Source: Inmirania thermothiophila (lineage in GTDB: Bacteria > Pseudomonadota > Gammaproteobacteria > DSM-100275). Taken from it: a DNA stretch of 64,000 nt. Position numbers and translations under genes: made by a program. The notes under the pieces were generated by a model that saw only the letters and a program-made list of their open reading frames with translations, was not told the origin of the DNA and ran no database searches. Location: NCBI RefSeq assembly GCF_003751635.1, contig NZ_RJVI01000001.1, positions 908,726 to 972,725 of the forward strand, in the 5' to 3' direction. Shown here piece by piece: positions 8,167 through 19,091 of this stretch (the stretch's first letter is position 1; each line of letters begins with the position of its first letter).

Positions 8167-10437
8167 ATGCTCGGCGACCTGCGCCGCATCGTCCAGGAGG
8201 CCACCACCGCCCGCGATCTCGACGAGGTCCTCGGGGTGATCCTGCGGGGGGTCAGGGAGAACCTCCAGGTGGACGTCTGCTCCGTCTACCTCTGCGACTT
8301 CGACCGCAAGGAGCACGTGCTGGTGGCCACCGAGGGGCTCAACCCCGAGGCGGTGGGCCGGGTGCGGCTCGCCTTCGGCGAGGGCCTGGTGGGGCTCGTG
8401 GCCTCGCGTGCCGAGCCGGTCAACGTCGAGGACGCGCCCGCGCGGCCGGAGTTCCGCTACGTGCCGGGCAGCGGCGAGGAGCCCTTCCACGCCTTCCTCG
8501 GCGTGCCCGTCATCCACCACCGCCGGGTCCTCGGCGTGCTGGTGGTGCAGCATCGGGAGCGGCGCCGCTTCGACGACGACGAGGTCGCCTTCCTCGTGAC
8601 CCTGGCGGCGCAGGTGGCGATGGCCCTCCACCACGCGGAGCTCACGGGGGAGCTGCGGGGGCGTCGCCTGGGCCGGCCCTGGAGCGGCGGCAGCCTCGTG
8701 GTGGAGGGCCTGCCGGGGGCGCCCGGGATCGGCATGGGCACCGCGGTGGAGGTCTACTCGGCGGCGCAGCTCATGACCGTGCCGGACGGCACCGCGGCCG
8801 ACGCCGAGGCGGAGGAGGCGGCGCTGCGCCGCGCCTTCGCCAGCGTGCGCTCACGCATCACCGGGATGCGCGAGCGGCTGGGTGAGACCCTGCCCGCGGA
8901 CGCGGCCGCCCTCTTCGACGCCTACTGCATGATGCTGGGCGAGGGGGGGCTCGAGGACGACGCGGTGGCGCGGGTGCGGGCGGGGGCGGCCGCGGCGGCG
9001 GCGCTGCGCGACACCGTGCGCGAGCACGCCCGCGTCTTCGAGGCCATGGAGGACGAGTACCTGCGCGAGCGGGCGGCGGACATCCGCGACCTCGGCGCGC
9101 GGGTGATGGACGACCTGCTCGCGCGCGAGCGGGCCGGGCGCGTCTGGCCGGAGCGCACGGTGCTGGTGGCGCGCGAGCTCGGCGCCTCGCACCTCGCCGA
9201 GGTCCCGCGCGAGCGGCTGGCGGCGGTGGTCTCGGCGACGGGTTCCGGCTCGTCGCACGTGGCGATCCTCGCGCGCGCCCTCGGCATCCCCTGCGTCATG
9301 GGCGCCGAGGGTCTGCCCCTGGGCGGACTCGAGGGCGAGGAGGTGATCGTCGACGGCTACCGCGGGCGGGTCTATGTCCGCCCGAGCGAGAGTGTGCGCA
9401 CGGAGTTCCGCCGCCTCATCCGCCAGGAGGCGCGGCTCGGCAGCGAGCTCGAGGCGCTACGCAACCTGCCCGCCGTGACCCGGGACGGGGTCAGGGTGCC
9501 GCTCATGGTCAACACCGGGCTCCTCGCCGACATCGGTCCGTCGCTGCGCTCCGGGGCCGAGGGGGTGGGGCTCTACCGCACGGAGTTCCCCTTCCTCGTG
9601 CGCGACCGCTTCCCGGGCGAGGAGGAGCAGTACCGCATCTACCGGCAGGTGCTGGAGGCCTTCGCCCCGCGCCCGGTGGTGGCGCGCACCCTCGACATCG
9701 GCGGCGACAAGATCCTCCCCTACTTCGCCATCCAGGAGGCGAACCCCTTTCTCGGCTGGCGCGGGATCCGCGTCGCCCTGGACCACCCGGAGATCTTCCT
9801 CACCCAGTTGCGGGCCCTGCTGCGCGCCGACGAGGGGCTCGGCAACCTGCGCATCCTGCTGCCCATGATCACCGACGTGTCCGAGCTCGACCAGGCGGCG
9901 CGCCTGCTCGACCAGGCGGTGGCCGAGCTGCGCGAGGAGGGTCATGCGGTGGAGCGGCCCCCGGTGGGGGCGATGATCGAGGTCCCTTCCGCGGTCTATC
10001 TCATGCCCGCCATCGCCCGACGCGTCGCCTTCGTCTCGGTGGGGACCAACGACCTCACCCAGTACCTGCTTGCGGTGGACCGCAACAACGCCCGCGTCGC
10101 CGGGATGTACGACGGGCTCCACCCCGCGGTGGTGGCGGCGCTGCACGACCTCGTGCGGGCGGCGCGGCGGGCGGGCTGCCCGGTGAGCGTGTGTGGGGAG
10201 CTCGCGGGCGATCCCGCGGCGGCGCTCCTGCTCCTGGGCATGGGGGTGGACAGCCTCTCCATGAGTGCGGCCAGCCTGCCGAGGGTCAAGTGGGTGATCC
10301 GCAGCTTCGCCCGCGCCGAGGCGGAGGCGCTGCTGGAGGAGGCGATGGCCATGGAGAGTGCCTCCGCCGTGCGCGAGCGCCTCAACGAAGCGCTGGAGGA
10401 GCGCGGCCTCGGCGGCCTCGTCCGTCCCGGCGCCTGA
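8167..10437 (+). CDS. ptsP: Phosphoenolpyruvate-protein phosphotransferase of the nitrogen PTS (EI-Ntr)
   Basis: Product of 756 aa. The N-terminal GAF domain (about 1-150) senses small molecules. It is followed by the EI N-terminal domain, the phospho-His swivel domain (GSGSSHVAILAR, active H364) and the PEP-binding TIM barrel. The barrel has GTNDLTQYLLAVDRNN and the general-acid Cys at about 676 in SVCGELAGDP. EI-Ntr passes phosphate from PEP to NPr and EIIA-Ntr to tune potassium, nitrogen and envelope responses. No ptsO or ptsN is in the window. The downstream flank is a dense palindromic repeat region that may end transcription. Confidence 0.96.
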   Translation: MLGDLRRIVQEATTARDLDEVLGVILRGVRENLQVDVCSVYLCDFDRKEHVLVATEGLNPEAVGRVRLAFGEGLVGLVASRAEPVNVEDAPARPEFRYVPGSGEEPFHAFLGVPVIHHRRVLGVLVVQHRERRRFDDDEVAFLVTLAAQVAMALHHAELTGELRGRRLGRPWSGGSLVVEGLPGAPGIGMGTAVEVYSAAQLMTVPDGTAADAEAEEAALRRAFASVRSRITGMRERLGETLPADAAALFDAYCMMLGEGGLEDDAVARVRAGAAAAAALRDTVREHARVFEAMEDEYLRERAADIRDLGARVMDDLLARERAGRVWPERTVLVARELGASHLAEVPRERLAAVVSATGSGSSHVAILARALGIPCVMGAEGLPLGGLEGEEVIVDGYRGRVYVRPSESVRTEFRRLIRQEARLGSELEALRNLPAVTRDGVRVPLMVNTGLLADIGPSLRSGAEGVGLYRTEFPFLVRDRFPGEEEQYRIYRQVLEAFAPRPVVARTLDIGGDKILPYFAIQEANPFLGWRGIRVALDHPEIFLTQLRALLRADEGLGNLRILLPMITDVSELDQAARLLDQAVAELREEGHAVERPPVGAMIEVPSAVYLMPAIARRVAFVSVGTNDLTQYLLAVDRNNARVAGMYDGLHPAVVAALHDLVRAARRAGCPVSVCGELAGDPAAALLLLGMGVDSLSMSAASLPRVKWVIRSFARAEAEALLEEAMAMESASAVRERLNEALEERGLGGLVRPGA

Positions 10438-10478
10438 GGCGGGCCCCTTTCCGGCCTCCCCCGCTGTCCCCCTCCCGA

Positions 10479-10501
10479 CCTCCCCCGCTTCGCGGGGGAG
10501 G
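10479..10501. repeat. GC-rich palindrome, copy 1
   Basis: CCTCCCCCGC, loop TTC, GCGGGGGAGG: a perfect 10-bp stem with a 3-nt loop. The same palindrome recurs at 10589-10611 and, with loop TT, at 37639-37660. All three lie downstream of genes in convergent gaps. Confidence 0.85.
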
Positions 10502-10588
10502 GGGAGCGCACTGGGCGCGGCGGGGAGGCGGCCGGGCATCTCCGGCTTCGGGGGCTCGGCGCTGCTGCGGACGGTGGGCGTCTTGGGA

Positions 10589-10611
10589 CCTCCCCCGCTT
10601 CGCGGGGGAGG
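10589..10611. repeat. GC-rich palindrome, copy 2
   Basis: Second identical copy of the 23-bp palindrome at 10479-10501, in the same ptsP/fumA convergent gap. Confidence 0.85.
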
Positions 10612-10659
10612 GGGCGTGGAGACGGCATGCGGCCTCACCCCGCGCGACGGGCGGCGCCG

Positions 10660-10968
10660 GCTTCCCTGACCCCCTCCCCACGCAGTGGGGAGGGCCGGGG
10701 AGGGGCCACCCGATTCCAGGCCCCGCTTCCCTAACTCCCTCCCCACGCAGTGGGGAGGGCCGGGGAGGGGCCGCCCGATTCCAGGCCCCGCTTCCCTAAC
10801 TCCCTCCCCACGCAGTGGGGAGGGCCGGGGAGGGGCTGCCCGATTCCAGGGCCCGCTTCCCCAACTCCCTCCCCACGCAGTGGGGAGGGCCGGGGAGGGG
10901 CCACCCGATTCCAGGCCCCGCTTCCCCAACTCCCTCCCCACGCAGTGGGGAGGGTCGGGGAGGGGCTA
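10660..10968. repeat. Array of five 65-bp units with internal palindromes
   Basis: The core CCCTCCCCA-CGCAG-TGGGGAGGG (9-bp stem, 5-nt loop) recurs with its CGCAG centre at 10681, 10746, 10811, 10876 and 10941, an exact 65-bp period. The linker between cores (about 42 bp, including CCCGATTCCAGG) is nearly identical in each unit, with only scattered single-base changes. The gap lies between the 3' ends of ptsP and fumA, and the last unit ends about 9 bp from the fumA stop. The non-gene stretch 10438-10976 is filled by this array and the two palindromes before it. A likely role is bidirectional termination or mRNA 3'-end protection. Confidence 0.92.
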
Positions 10969-10976
10969 AGGAGGGG

Positions 10977-12500
10977 CTACCCGGAGGTCACCGGGATGCC
11001 GCCGATGCGCGCCCGCCACTCGCGCGGGCCGCGCTCGTGGATGGATTCGCCGCGGCTGTCCACGGCCACCGTGACCGGCATGTCCACCACCTCGAACTCG
11101 CGGATCGCCTCCATGCCGAGGTCCTCGAAGGCGACCACGCGGGCCTTGCGGACGGCCTTGGAGACCAGGTAGGCGGCGCCGCCGACGGCGATGAGATAGA
11201 CCGCTCCGTGGCGGCGGATGGCCTCGATGGCCTCGGGGCCCCGCTCGGCCTTGCCGATCATGCCCAGCAGCCCGGTGTGGGCGAGCATGAGCTCGGTGAA
11301 CTTGTCCATGCGGGTGGCGGTGGTGGGGCCGGCCGGGCCCACCACCTCGTCGCCCACCGGGTCCACGGGGCCGACGTAGTAGATGAAGCGGCCGCGGAAG
11401 TCGACCCCCTCGGGCAGGGGCTCGCCGCGGGCGATGAGGTCGGCGAGGCGCTTGTGGGCGGCGTCGCGCCCCGTGAGCAGCCGCCCAGTGAGGAGCAGGC
11501 GGTCGCCGGGCCGCCACGAGGCCACCTCCTCGGGGGTCACCTTGCCGAGGTCCACGCGCCGCGCCTCGGGGCCGGGCTTCCAGTCGATGCGCGGCCATGC
11601 GTCGAGGGGCGGCGGGGTGAGCTCGGCCGGGCCCGAGCCGTCGAGGACGAAGTGGGCGTGGCGGGTGGCGGCGCAGTTGGGGATCATGGCCACCGGCAGC
11701 GAGGCGGCGTGGGTGGGGTAGTCGAGGATCTTGACGTCCAGCACCGTGGTCAGGCCGCCGAGGCCCTGGGCGCCGATGCCGAGGGCGTTGACCTTGTCGT
11801 AGAGCTCGAGGCGCAGCTCCTCGGCGCGGTTCGACGGCCCCCGCTCGCGCAGGCGGTGGATGTCGATGGGGGCCATCAGCGCCTCCTTGGCGAGCAGCAT
11901 CGCCTTCTCGGGCGTGCCGCCGATGCCGATGCCCAGCAGCCCCGGCGGGCACCAGCCGGCGCCCATGGCGGGTACGGTGCGCAGGACCCAGTCGACGAGG
12001 TCGTCGCTGGGGTTGAGCATGGTGAACTTGGCCTTATTCTCGGAGCCGCCGCCCTTGGCGGCGACGATCACGTCCACCTTGTCCCCCGGCACCACCTGCA
12101 TGTGGATCACCGCGGGGGTGTTGTCGCGGGTGTTGGTCCGCCGGCCCGCCGGGTCGGCGACGATGGAGGCCCGCAGCGGGTTGTCGGGGTCGGTGTAGGC
12201 GCGGCGCACGCCCTCGTTGACCATCTCCTCGACGCTGCGCCGTGCCGCCCAGCGCACCTCCATCCCGATCTTGAGGAAGACCACGGCGATGCCGGTGTCC
12301 TGGCAGATGGGGCGGTGCCCCTCGGCGCACATGCGGGAGTTGAGCAGGATCTGCGCCATGGCGTCGCGGGCCGCCGGCGACTGCTCGCGCTCGTAGGCCT
12401 CGGCCAGCGCCTGGACGTAGTCCAGCGGGTGGTAGTAGGAGATGAACTGGAAGGCGTCGGCGATGCTCTGGACGAAGTCCTCTTCGCGGATCACGGCCAT
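10977..12500 (-). CDS. fumA: Class I (iron-sulphur) fumarate hydratase
   Basis: Product of 507 aa, the single-chain class I fumarase. It interconverts fumarate and malate with an oxygen-sensitive [4Fe-4S] cluster. Candidate cluster cysteines are in RMCAEGHRPICQDTG (C58, C66), with others in GAGWCPPGLLG and IPNCAATRHAHF. The C-terminal beta domain shows GPVDPVGDEVVGPAGPTTATRMDKFTE and IAVGGAAYLVSKAV. It is the last gene of the sucA-sucB-lpd cluster on the same strand. A 12-bp-stem hairpin lies between lpd and fumA, so expression may be partly separate. Its 3' end abuts the 65-bp repeat array. Confidence 0.95.
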   Translation of the reverse strand: MAVIREEDFVQSIADAFQFISYYHPLDYVQALAEAYEREQSPAARDAMAQILLNSRMCAEGHRPICQDTGIAVVFLKIGMEVRWAARRSVEEMVNEGVRRAYTDPDNPLRASIVADPAGRRTNTRDNTPAVIHMQVVPGDKVDVIVAAKGGGSENKAKFTMLNPSDDLVDWVLRTVPAMGAGWCPPGLLGIGIGGTPEKAMLLAKEALMAPIDIHRLRERGPSNRAEELRLELYDKVNALGIGAQGLGGLTTVLDVKILDYPTHAASLPVAMIPNCAATRHAHFVLDGSGPAELTPPPLDAWPRIDWKPGPEARRVDLGKVTPEEVASWRPGDRLLLTGRLLTGRDAAHKRLADLIARGEPLPEGVDFRGRFIYYVGPVDPVGDEVVGPAGPTTATRMDKFTELMLAHTGLLGMIGKAERGPEAIEAIRRHGAVYLIAVGGAAYLVSKAVRKARVVAFEDLGMEAIREFEVVDMPVTVAVDSRGESIHERGPREWRARIGGIPVTSG

Positions 12501-12524
12501 GGCGGTCCCCTCTCGCGTGTTCGC

Positions 12525-12553
12525 GCCGCCGGGGCGCGCCGCGCCCCGGCGGC
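12525..12553 (-). terminator. Strong hairpin between lpd and fumA
   Basis: GCCGCCGGGGCG pairs perfectly with CGCCCCGGCGGC across a 5-nt loop, a 12-bp all-GC stem. There is no T run. It lies between co-directional lpd and fumA and could attenuate read-through or stabilise the upstream mRNA. Confidence 0.4.
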
Positions 12554-12564
12554 CGGGCTCGGGC

Positions 12565-14058
<1,494 letters not shown>

Positions 14059-15318
14059 TCAGATCTCCAGCAGCATCCGCGCCGGATCCTCGATGCAGTC
14101 CTTGATGGTGACCAGGAACTGCACCGCCTCGCGGCCGTCGATGATGCGGTGATCATAGGACAGCGCCAGGTACATCATCGGCCGGATGACGATCTCGCCG
14201 TTCTCCACCACCGGCCGCTCCTGGATCTTGTGCATGCCCAGGATGGCGCTCTGCGGCGGGTTGAGGATCGGCGTCGAGTTGAGCGAGCCGAAGATGCCGC
14301 CGTTGGAGATGGAGAAGGTCCCGCCCGTGAGCTCCTCGATGGAGAGCCGGCCGTCCCGGGCCTTGACCGCGAAGTCGGCGATGGTCTTCTCGATCTCGGC
14401 GAAGCTGAGCTGGTCGGCGTCGCGGATGATGGGCACCACCAGCCCGCGCGGGCTCGACACCGCCACCCCGATGTCGTAGTAGCCGTGGTAGACGATGTCG
14501 GCGCCGTCGATGGAGGCGTTGACCTCGGGGAAGCGCTTGAGCGCCTCCACCGCCGCCTTGACGAAGAAGGACATGAAGCCGAGGCGGATGCCGTGCTCCT
14601 TCTCGAAGCGGTCGCGGTAGCGGGCCCGCAGGTCCATGACCGGCTTCATGTTCACCTCGTTGAAGGTGGTGAGGATGGCGGCGGTGTTCTGCGCCTCCTT
14701 GAGCCGCTGCGCGATGCGCTGGCGAAGCCGCGTCATGGGGACGCGCCGCTCGGGCCGCTGCCCGGGGCCGCCCACCGCCGGGGCCTCCACCTCCGGGCGG
14801 GTCTCGGCGGGTGCCGCCTGCATCACCGAGGAGGCCGCCGCCTGCGGGGCGGCGGGGGCGGCGGCCTTCGCCGCCTCGATGTGGCGCAGGACGTCCTCCT
14901 TGAGGATGCGCCCGCCCTTGCCGCTGCCCTGGATCTGCGACGGGTCGAGCCCGTGCTCCTCCACCAGGCGGCGCACCGCGGGGCTCAGGGGCGGGGCGGC
15001 GCCGGCCGGTGCCTCCTGGGCGGCGGGCGCCGCCGCCTGCGCCGCGGCCTCCGCGGACGCCGCCGGGGCGGCGGCTGCGCCGTCGGTCTCCACCACCGCC
15101 AGCAGCTCGCCCGCCAGCACCGTCTCGCCCTCGCCGCGCACGATCTCGGCGAGGACGCCGTCCTGCGGCGCCGGCACGTCCAGGACGACCTTGTCCGTCT
15201 CGATGTCCACCAGGTTCTCGTCGCGCCGGACCGGATCGCCCGGCTTCTTGTGCCAGGCGAGGACGGTGGCGTCGGCCACGGACTCCGGCAGAACGGGGAC
15301 CTTCACTTCCACGCGCAT
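14059..15318 (-). CDS. sucB: Dihydrolipoyllysine-residue succinyltransferase (E2 of 2-oxoglutarate dehydrogenase)
   Basis: Product of 419 aa, the normal size. One N-terminal lipoyl domain has the lipoylated Lys43 in [11 protein letters not shown]. An Ala/Pro-rich linker is followed by an E1/E3-binding domain ([20 protein letters not shown], about 113-132) and the trimer-forming catalytic domain ending with [13 protein letters not shown] (catalytic His at about 390). It transfers succinyl from lipoamide to CoA. It lies between sucA and lpd on the same strand. The 143-bp gap to sucA is GC-rich and shows no clear promoter. Confidence 0.97.
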   Translation of the reverse strand: MRVEVKVPVLPESVADATVLAWHKKPGDPVRRDENLVDIETDKVVLDVPAPQDGVLAEIVRGEGETVLAGELLAVVETDGAAAAPAASAEAAAQAAAPAAQEAPAGAAPPLSPAVRRLVEEHGLDPSQIQGSGKGGRILKEDVLRHIEAAKAAAPAAPQAAASSVMQAAPAETRPEVEAPAVGGPGQRPERRVPMTRLRQRIAQRLKEAQNTAAILTTFNEVNMKPVMDLRARYRDRFEKEHGIRLGFMSFFVKAAVEALKRFPEVNASIDGADIVYHGYYDIGVAVSSPRGLVVPIIRDADQLSFAEIEKTIADFAVKARDGRLSIEELTGGTFSISNGGIFGSLNSTPILNPPQSAILGMHKIQERPVVENGEIVIRPMMYLALSYDHRIIDGREAVQFLVTIKDCIEDPARMLLEI

Positions 15319-15461
15319 CGTTGGGGCTTCCTCTCTCTAGCTAGTGGTTGCCGCGCACCGCGCGGGGGCGGCGCGGCGCGCGGCTGGGACGACGTCGAGG
15401 CGGCCGGCGGCCTGCGCCTCCCGCCGCCGAGCAGGACCCGCGCACTCCGCGTGCGCCTCCA

Positions 15462-18284
15462 TCACGAGCCGCCGCCGAGGGTGAGGGCCTGGTCGATGAG
15501 CGCCCTCTGCTGCTCCACGTGCAGGTTGTAGTAGCCCGGTGCGGGCGAGGCCGACACCGGGCGGCCGGCGTAGAGGAGCTCCTGGCGCTCGCTCTTGCAC
15601 GCCTGCAGGTGATGGCGGATCTGGTACCAGGCGCCCTGGTTGCGCGGCTCCTCCTGGCACCACACCACCTCGGCGGCGTTGCGGTAGCGGCGCAGCTCGG
15701 CCTTGAGCGCCCGGCGCGGGAAGGGATACAGCTGCTCGACGCGGAGGATGGCGATGTCCTCGATCCCGCGCTCGCGCCGCTCCTGCAGCAGCTCGTAGTA
15801 GACCTTGCCGGCGCAGAGGACCACGCGCCGCACCTGCGTCGCCTTGAGCTCGTCCACCTCGCCGATGACGAGCTGGAAGCGCCCGTCCGTGAGGTCCTCG
15901 AGGGTGGAGGTGGCGAGCTTGTGGCGCAGCAGGCTCTTGGGGGTCATGACCACCAGCGGCTTGCGGCAGTCGCGGCGCATCTGCCGGCGCAGCATGTGGA
16001 AGGCCTGGGCCGGGGTGGAGGGCACGCAGACCTGCATGTTGTAGTTGCCGCAGAGCTGGAGGAAGCGCTCGAGGCGGGCCGAGGAGTGCTCCGGGCCCTG
16101 CCCCTCCTGGCCGTGGGGCAGGAACAGCACGAGGTGGCACAGCCGTCCCCACTTGACCTCGCCGGAGCTGATGAACTGGTCGATGACCACCTGGGCGCCG
16201 TTGGCGAAGTCGCCGAACTGCGCCTCCCAGATCACCAGCGACTCGGGGCTCGCGGTGGCGTAGCCGTACTCGAAGCCCAGCACCGCCTCCTCCGAGAGCA
16301 GCGAGTCGATGACCAGGAAGTGCGGCTGGCCCGGGAAGAGGTTGCGCAGCGGGACGTAGGTGGAACCGTCGCGCTGGTTGTGCAGCACCGCGTGGCGGTG
16401 GAAGAACGTCCCGCGGCCGCTGTCCTGGCCGGAGATGCGCACCGGGTGGCCGTCGCGCAGCAGCGTCGCGTAGGCGAGCGTCTCGGCGAAGCCCCAGTCG
16501 AGGGGCTGGGCGCCGGCGGCCATCTTGCGCCGCTCGCTGAGGATGCGCGCCACCCGCGGGTGCAGCTCGAAGTCCTCGGGGACGTGGGTGAGCCGGTCCA
16601 TGAGCGGGCGCAGCACCTCCAGCGGCACCCCGGTGTCGGCCTCGTCGGTGTACTCGGCGCCGACGTGGCGCGACCAGTCCACGGCGTAGGGGTTGCGCAC
16701 GCCGGAGACGATGTTGCGCGCCACCACACGGCCCTCGTCCAGGCACTTGCGGTAGTCGGCGGCGATGCGCTCCGGATCCTCCGGGGCGATCACGCCGTCC
16801 TCGATCAGCCGCCGGCTGTAGATCTCGCGCACCGTGGGGTGCTGGCGGATCTTCTTGTACATCATGGGCTGGGTGGCGGCCGGCTCGTCGGCCTCGTTGT
16901 GGCCGTGGCGGCGGTAGCAGACCAGGTCCACCACCACGTCGCGGTGGAAGGTCATGCGGTAGTCGACCGCGAGCTCGATGGCGAAGACCACCGCCTCGGG
17001 GTCGTCGCCGTTCACGTGCAGGATCGGCGCCTCCACCATCTTGGCCACGTCGGTGCAGTAGAGGCTGGAGCGGGCGTCGAGGGGGTGGCTGGTGGTGAAG
17101 CCGATCTGGTTGTTGACGATGACGTGGATGGTGCCGCCGGTGGTGAAGCCGCGGGTGTTGGACATGTTGAGGGTCTCCATGACCACACCCTGGCCGGCGA
17201 AGGCGGCGTCGCCGTGGATCGCCACCGGCAGCACCTGGCTGCCGTCGTGGTCGCCGCGGCGCTGCTGGCGGGCGCGCACCGAGCCCTCGATCACGGGGCT
17301 GATGATCTCGAGGTGCGAGGGGTTGAAGCCGAGCGCCAGATGGACCGGCCCGCCGGGGGTCTCCACGTCCGAGGAGAAGCCCTGGTGGTACTTGACGTCA
17401 CCGGCGAGCAGGCGCGAATCGACCTTGCCCTCGAACTCCTCGAACAGCTCCTTCGGCGACTTGCCGAGGATGTTGACCAGCACGTTGAGGCGGCCGCGGT
17501 GGGCCATGCCGATGACGATCTCCTTGACGCCGTGGCCGCCGGCGCGCTGGATGAGCTGGTCGAGGAGCGGGATCAGCGACTCGCCCCCCTCCAGCGAGAA
17601 GCGCTTCTGGCCCACGTACTTGGCGTGCAGGTAGCGCTCGAGCCCCTCGGCGGCGGTGATGCGCTCGAGGATGCGCCGGCGCAGGCCGGGCTCGTAGCGG
17701 GGGCGGGCACGGACGCTCTCGAGGCGCTGCTGGATCCAGCGCTTCTGCTCCGTGCTGTTGAGGTACATGTACTCGGAGCTGAGGTTGCCGCAGTAGGTCT
17801 CGCGCAGGATGCGCAGGATCTCGCGCAGCGGCAGCCGGTCCGGCGCGTAGAGGGTGCCGGTGTCGAACTCGGTGTCGAGGTCGGCCTCGGTCAGGCCGTG
17901 GTAGGCGAGCGCGAGGTCGGGCACCGGCTTGCGCTCGCGCAGCGCCAGCGGGTCCACGGTGCAGTCCTGGTGGCCGCGGATGCGGTAGGCGTCGATGAGC
18001 CGCAGCACCGCCGCCTGCCTCTGCACGATGCTGACCTCGGGGGCGCAGGAGGTCCCGCGGAGGCGTGCGGCGCGGCGCGTGTCGAAGCGGCGGAAGGCCT
18101 CGCGCACCGGCGTGTGCGGGGCGTCGCGGGCCACTCCCTCCTGGATGCGGTCGAAGAACCGGCGCCACTCCTCCGGCACCGACTGCGGGTCCTGGAGGTA
18201 GCGCTCGTAAAGGTCCTCGATGAAGGGGGCGTTGCTGCCGTAGAGGTGGGAGCTTTCCTGGAAGGCCTTGAGGAGGGCGCTCAT
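15462..18284 (-). CDS. sucA: 2-oxoglutarate dehydrogenase E1 component
   Basis: Product of 940 aa, as expected. E1o is a thiamine-diphosphate enzyme that decarboxylates 2-oxoglutarate and reductively succinylates the lipoyl group of SucB. The N-terminal E2-binding segment SSHLYGSNAPFIEDLYERYL (11-30) is typical. Family blocks are IGMAHRGRLNVLVNILGKSP, the TPP/Mg site HGDAAFAGQGVVMETLNMSN, and the C-terminal EEPRNQGAWYQIRHHLQ. It is the first gene of sucA-sucB-lpd-fumA and has a clear promoter region about 40 bp upstream. No sdh or gltA genes are adjacent, unlike many relatives. Confidence 0.97.
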   Translation of the reverse strand: MSALLKAFQESSHLYGSNAPFIEDLYERYLQDPQSVPEEWRRFFDRIQEGVARDAPHTPVREAFRRFDTRRAARLRGTSCAPEVSIVQRQAAVLRLIDAYRIRGHQDCTVDPLALRERKPVPDLALAYHGLTEADLDTEFDTGTLYAPDRLPLREILRILRETYCGNLSSEYMYLNSTEQKRWIQQRLESVRARPRYEPGLRRRILERITAAEGLERYLHAKYVGQKRFSLEGGESLIPLLDQLIQRAGGHGVKEIVIGMAHRGRLNVLVNILGKSPKELFEEFEGKVDSRLLAGDVKYHQGFSSDVETPGGPVHLALGFNPSHLEIISPVIEGSVRARQQRRGDHDGSQVLPVAIHGDAAFAGQGVVMETLNMSNTRGFTTGGTIHVIVNNQIGFTTSHPLDARSSLYCTDVAKMVEAPILHVNGDDPEAVVFAIELAVDYRMTFHRDVVVDLVCYRRHGHNEADEPAATQPMMYKKIRQHPTVREIYSRRLIEDGVIAPEDPERIAADYRKCLDEGRVVARNIVSGVRNPYAVDWSRHVGAEYTDEADTGVPLEVLRPLMDRLTHVPEDFELHPRVARILSERRKMAAGAQPLDWGFAETLAYATLLRDGHPVRISGQDSGRGTFFHRHAVLHNQRDGSTYVPLRNLFPGQPHFLVIDSLLSEEAVLGFEYGYATASPESLVIWEAQFGDFANGAQVVIDQFISSGEVKWGRLCHLVLFLPHGQEGQGPEHSSARLERFLQLCGNYNMQVCVPSTPAQAFHMLRRQMRRDCRKPLVVMTPKSLLRHKLATSTLEDLTDGRFQLVIGEVDELKATQVRRVVLCAGKVYYELLQERRERGIEDIAILRVEQLYPFPRRALKAELRRYRNAAEVVWCQEEPRNQGAWYQIRHHLQACKSERQELLYAGRPVSASPAPGYYNLHVEQQRALIDQALTLGGGS

Positions 18285-18323
18285 CGGCTGTCTGTCCCTT
18301 TGACGAGGTGGCCATTAGGCATT

Positions 18324-18339
18324 GTTATGACATTATAAC
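18324..18339 (-). promoter_or_regulatory. sucA promoter -10 with overlapping palindrome
   Basis: Minus strand: TATAAT at 18337-18332, a perfect -10, in an AT-rich island of an otherwise GC-rich region. The best -35 is weak (TTCCGG, 18 bp upstream). The -10 lies inside the inverted repeat GTTAT-N6-ATAAC (18324-18339), which is placed like an operator. The predicted start is near 18325, giving a 41-nt leader. The regulator is unknown. Confidence 0.6.
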
Positions 18340-18449
18340 GAACGAGGCGCAGCGTCCGGAAGCGTCCTCTCGTCGCGCCTGCGGCCCGGCGCCGCCGCGG
18401 TCGCCGTCCGCTGCAATTGTAGGCCCTCGGGGCCCTTTGTGCCGCGGGC

Positions 18450-19091
18450 CTATCCCGACTTGACCACGATGTCCTGGAGCACGTCGGCGGCGTGCTCGAG
18501 GCGGTCGGCGGCGTTGGAGAGGTGGCGGTAGAGCTCGCGGCGCTTGAACATGCCGATGTAGTCGTCGCCGCGGAAGAGCTCGGCGAGCGCCCGGCGGTAG
18601 ACCTCCTCCACCCGACGTTCCGCCTTGCGCGCGCGGTGGGCGAGCAGGCTCGCCTGCCGCGGCGACTCGGGCAGGCGGCGGAAGCCCTCGGCGAGGTGGG
18701 CCACACCCTCGTGCAGCAGCCGCGCCATCGCCTGCATGTGGGCGTCGGGGGCGACCTCCAGCGCCTCCATCTCGGCTACCGTGGTCTTGCAGTAGTTGAC
18801 CACCTGGTCGAGCTGAACCACGGCGCGGTGGATGTCCTCGCGGTCGATGGGGGTGATGAAGGCCTCGGCGAGGGTCTCCAGGTTGCGGACCTTGACGCGG
18901 TCGGCCGCGTGCTCGGCCTCGCGCACGCGGCGGCCCTTCTCGGGATCGCCGTCGGCCATGTAGTCCACGAAGAGCTCCAGCGCCCGCAGCGTGACCTCGC
19001 ACTGCTCCACGAGCAGGGCGAAGAAGTCCGGCGCCTCCGGCAGCAGGCGCCCGAGCAGTCGTCGCAGCAGCCCCTCGCGGTCCGCGCTCAC
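18450..19091 (-). CDS. DUF47/TIGR00153 family PhoU-like protein, partner of Pit
   Basis: Product of 213 aa. It is all-helical, with the DUF47 pattern FFALLVEQCEVTLRALELFVDYM, REAEHAADRVKVRNLETLAEAF and TPIDREDIHRAVVQLDQVVNYC. The C-terminal segment is RLEHAADVLQDIVVKSG. These PhoU-like proteins are nearly always encoded with Pit transporters and are thought to control them. The GTG start overlaps the pit stop codon (GTGA), so the two are translationally coupled. The gap after it (18285-18449) holds the sucA promoter and a possible hairpin (TAGGCCC...GGGCCTA). Confidence 0.92.
   Translation of the reverse strand: MSADREGLLRRLLGRLLPEAPDFFALLVEQCEVTLRALELFVDYMADGDPEKGRRVREAEHAADRVKVRNLETLAEAFITPIDREDIHRAVVQLDQVVNYCKTTVAEMEALEVAPDAHMQAMARLLHEGVAHLAEGFRRLPESPRQASLLAHRARKAERRVEEVYRRALAELFRGDDYIGMFKRRELYRHLSNAADRLEHAADVLQDIVVKSG

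Noticed and set aside
10660-10968. Regularly spaced repeats that could suggest a CRISPR array
   Set aside because: The whole 65-bp unit, including the part between palindromes, is repeated; there are no unique spacers and no cas genes.
15348-18338. A 996-codon open frame opposite sucA
   Set aside because: Antisense shadow of sucA with no recognisable domain.
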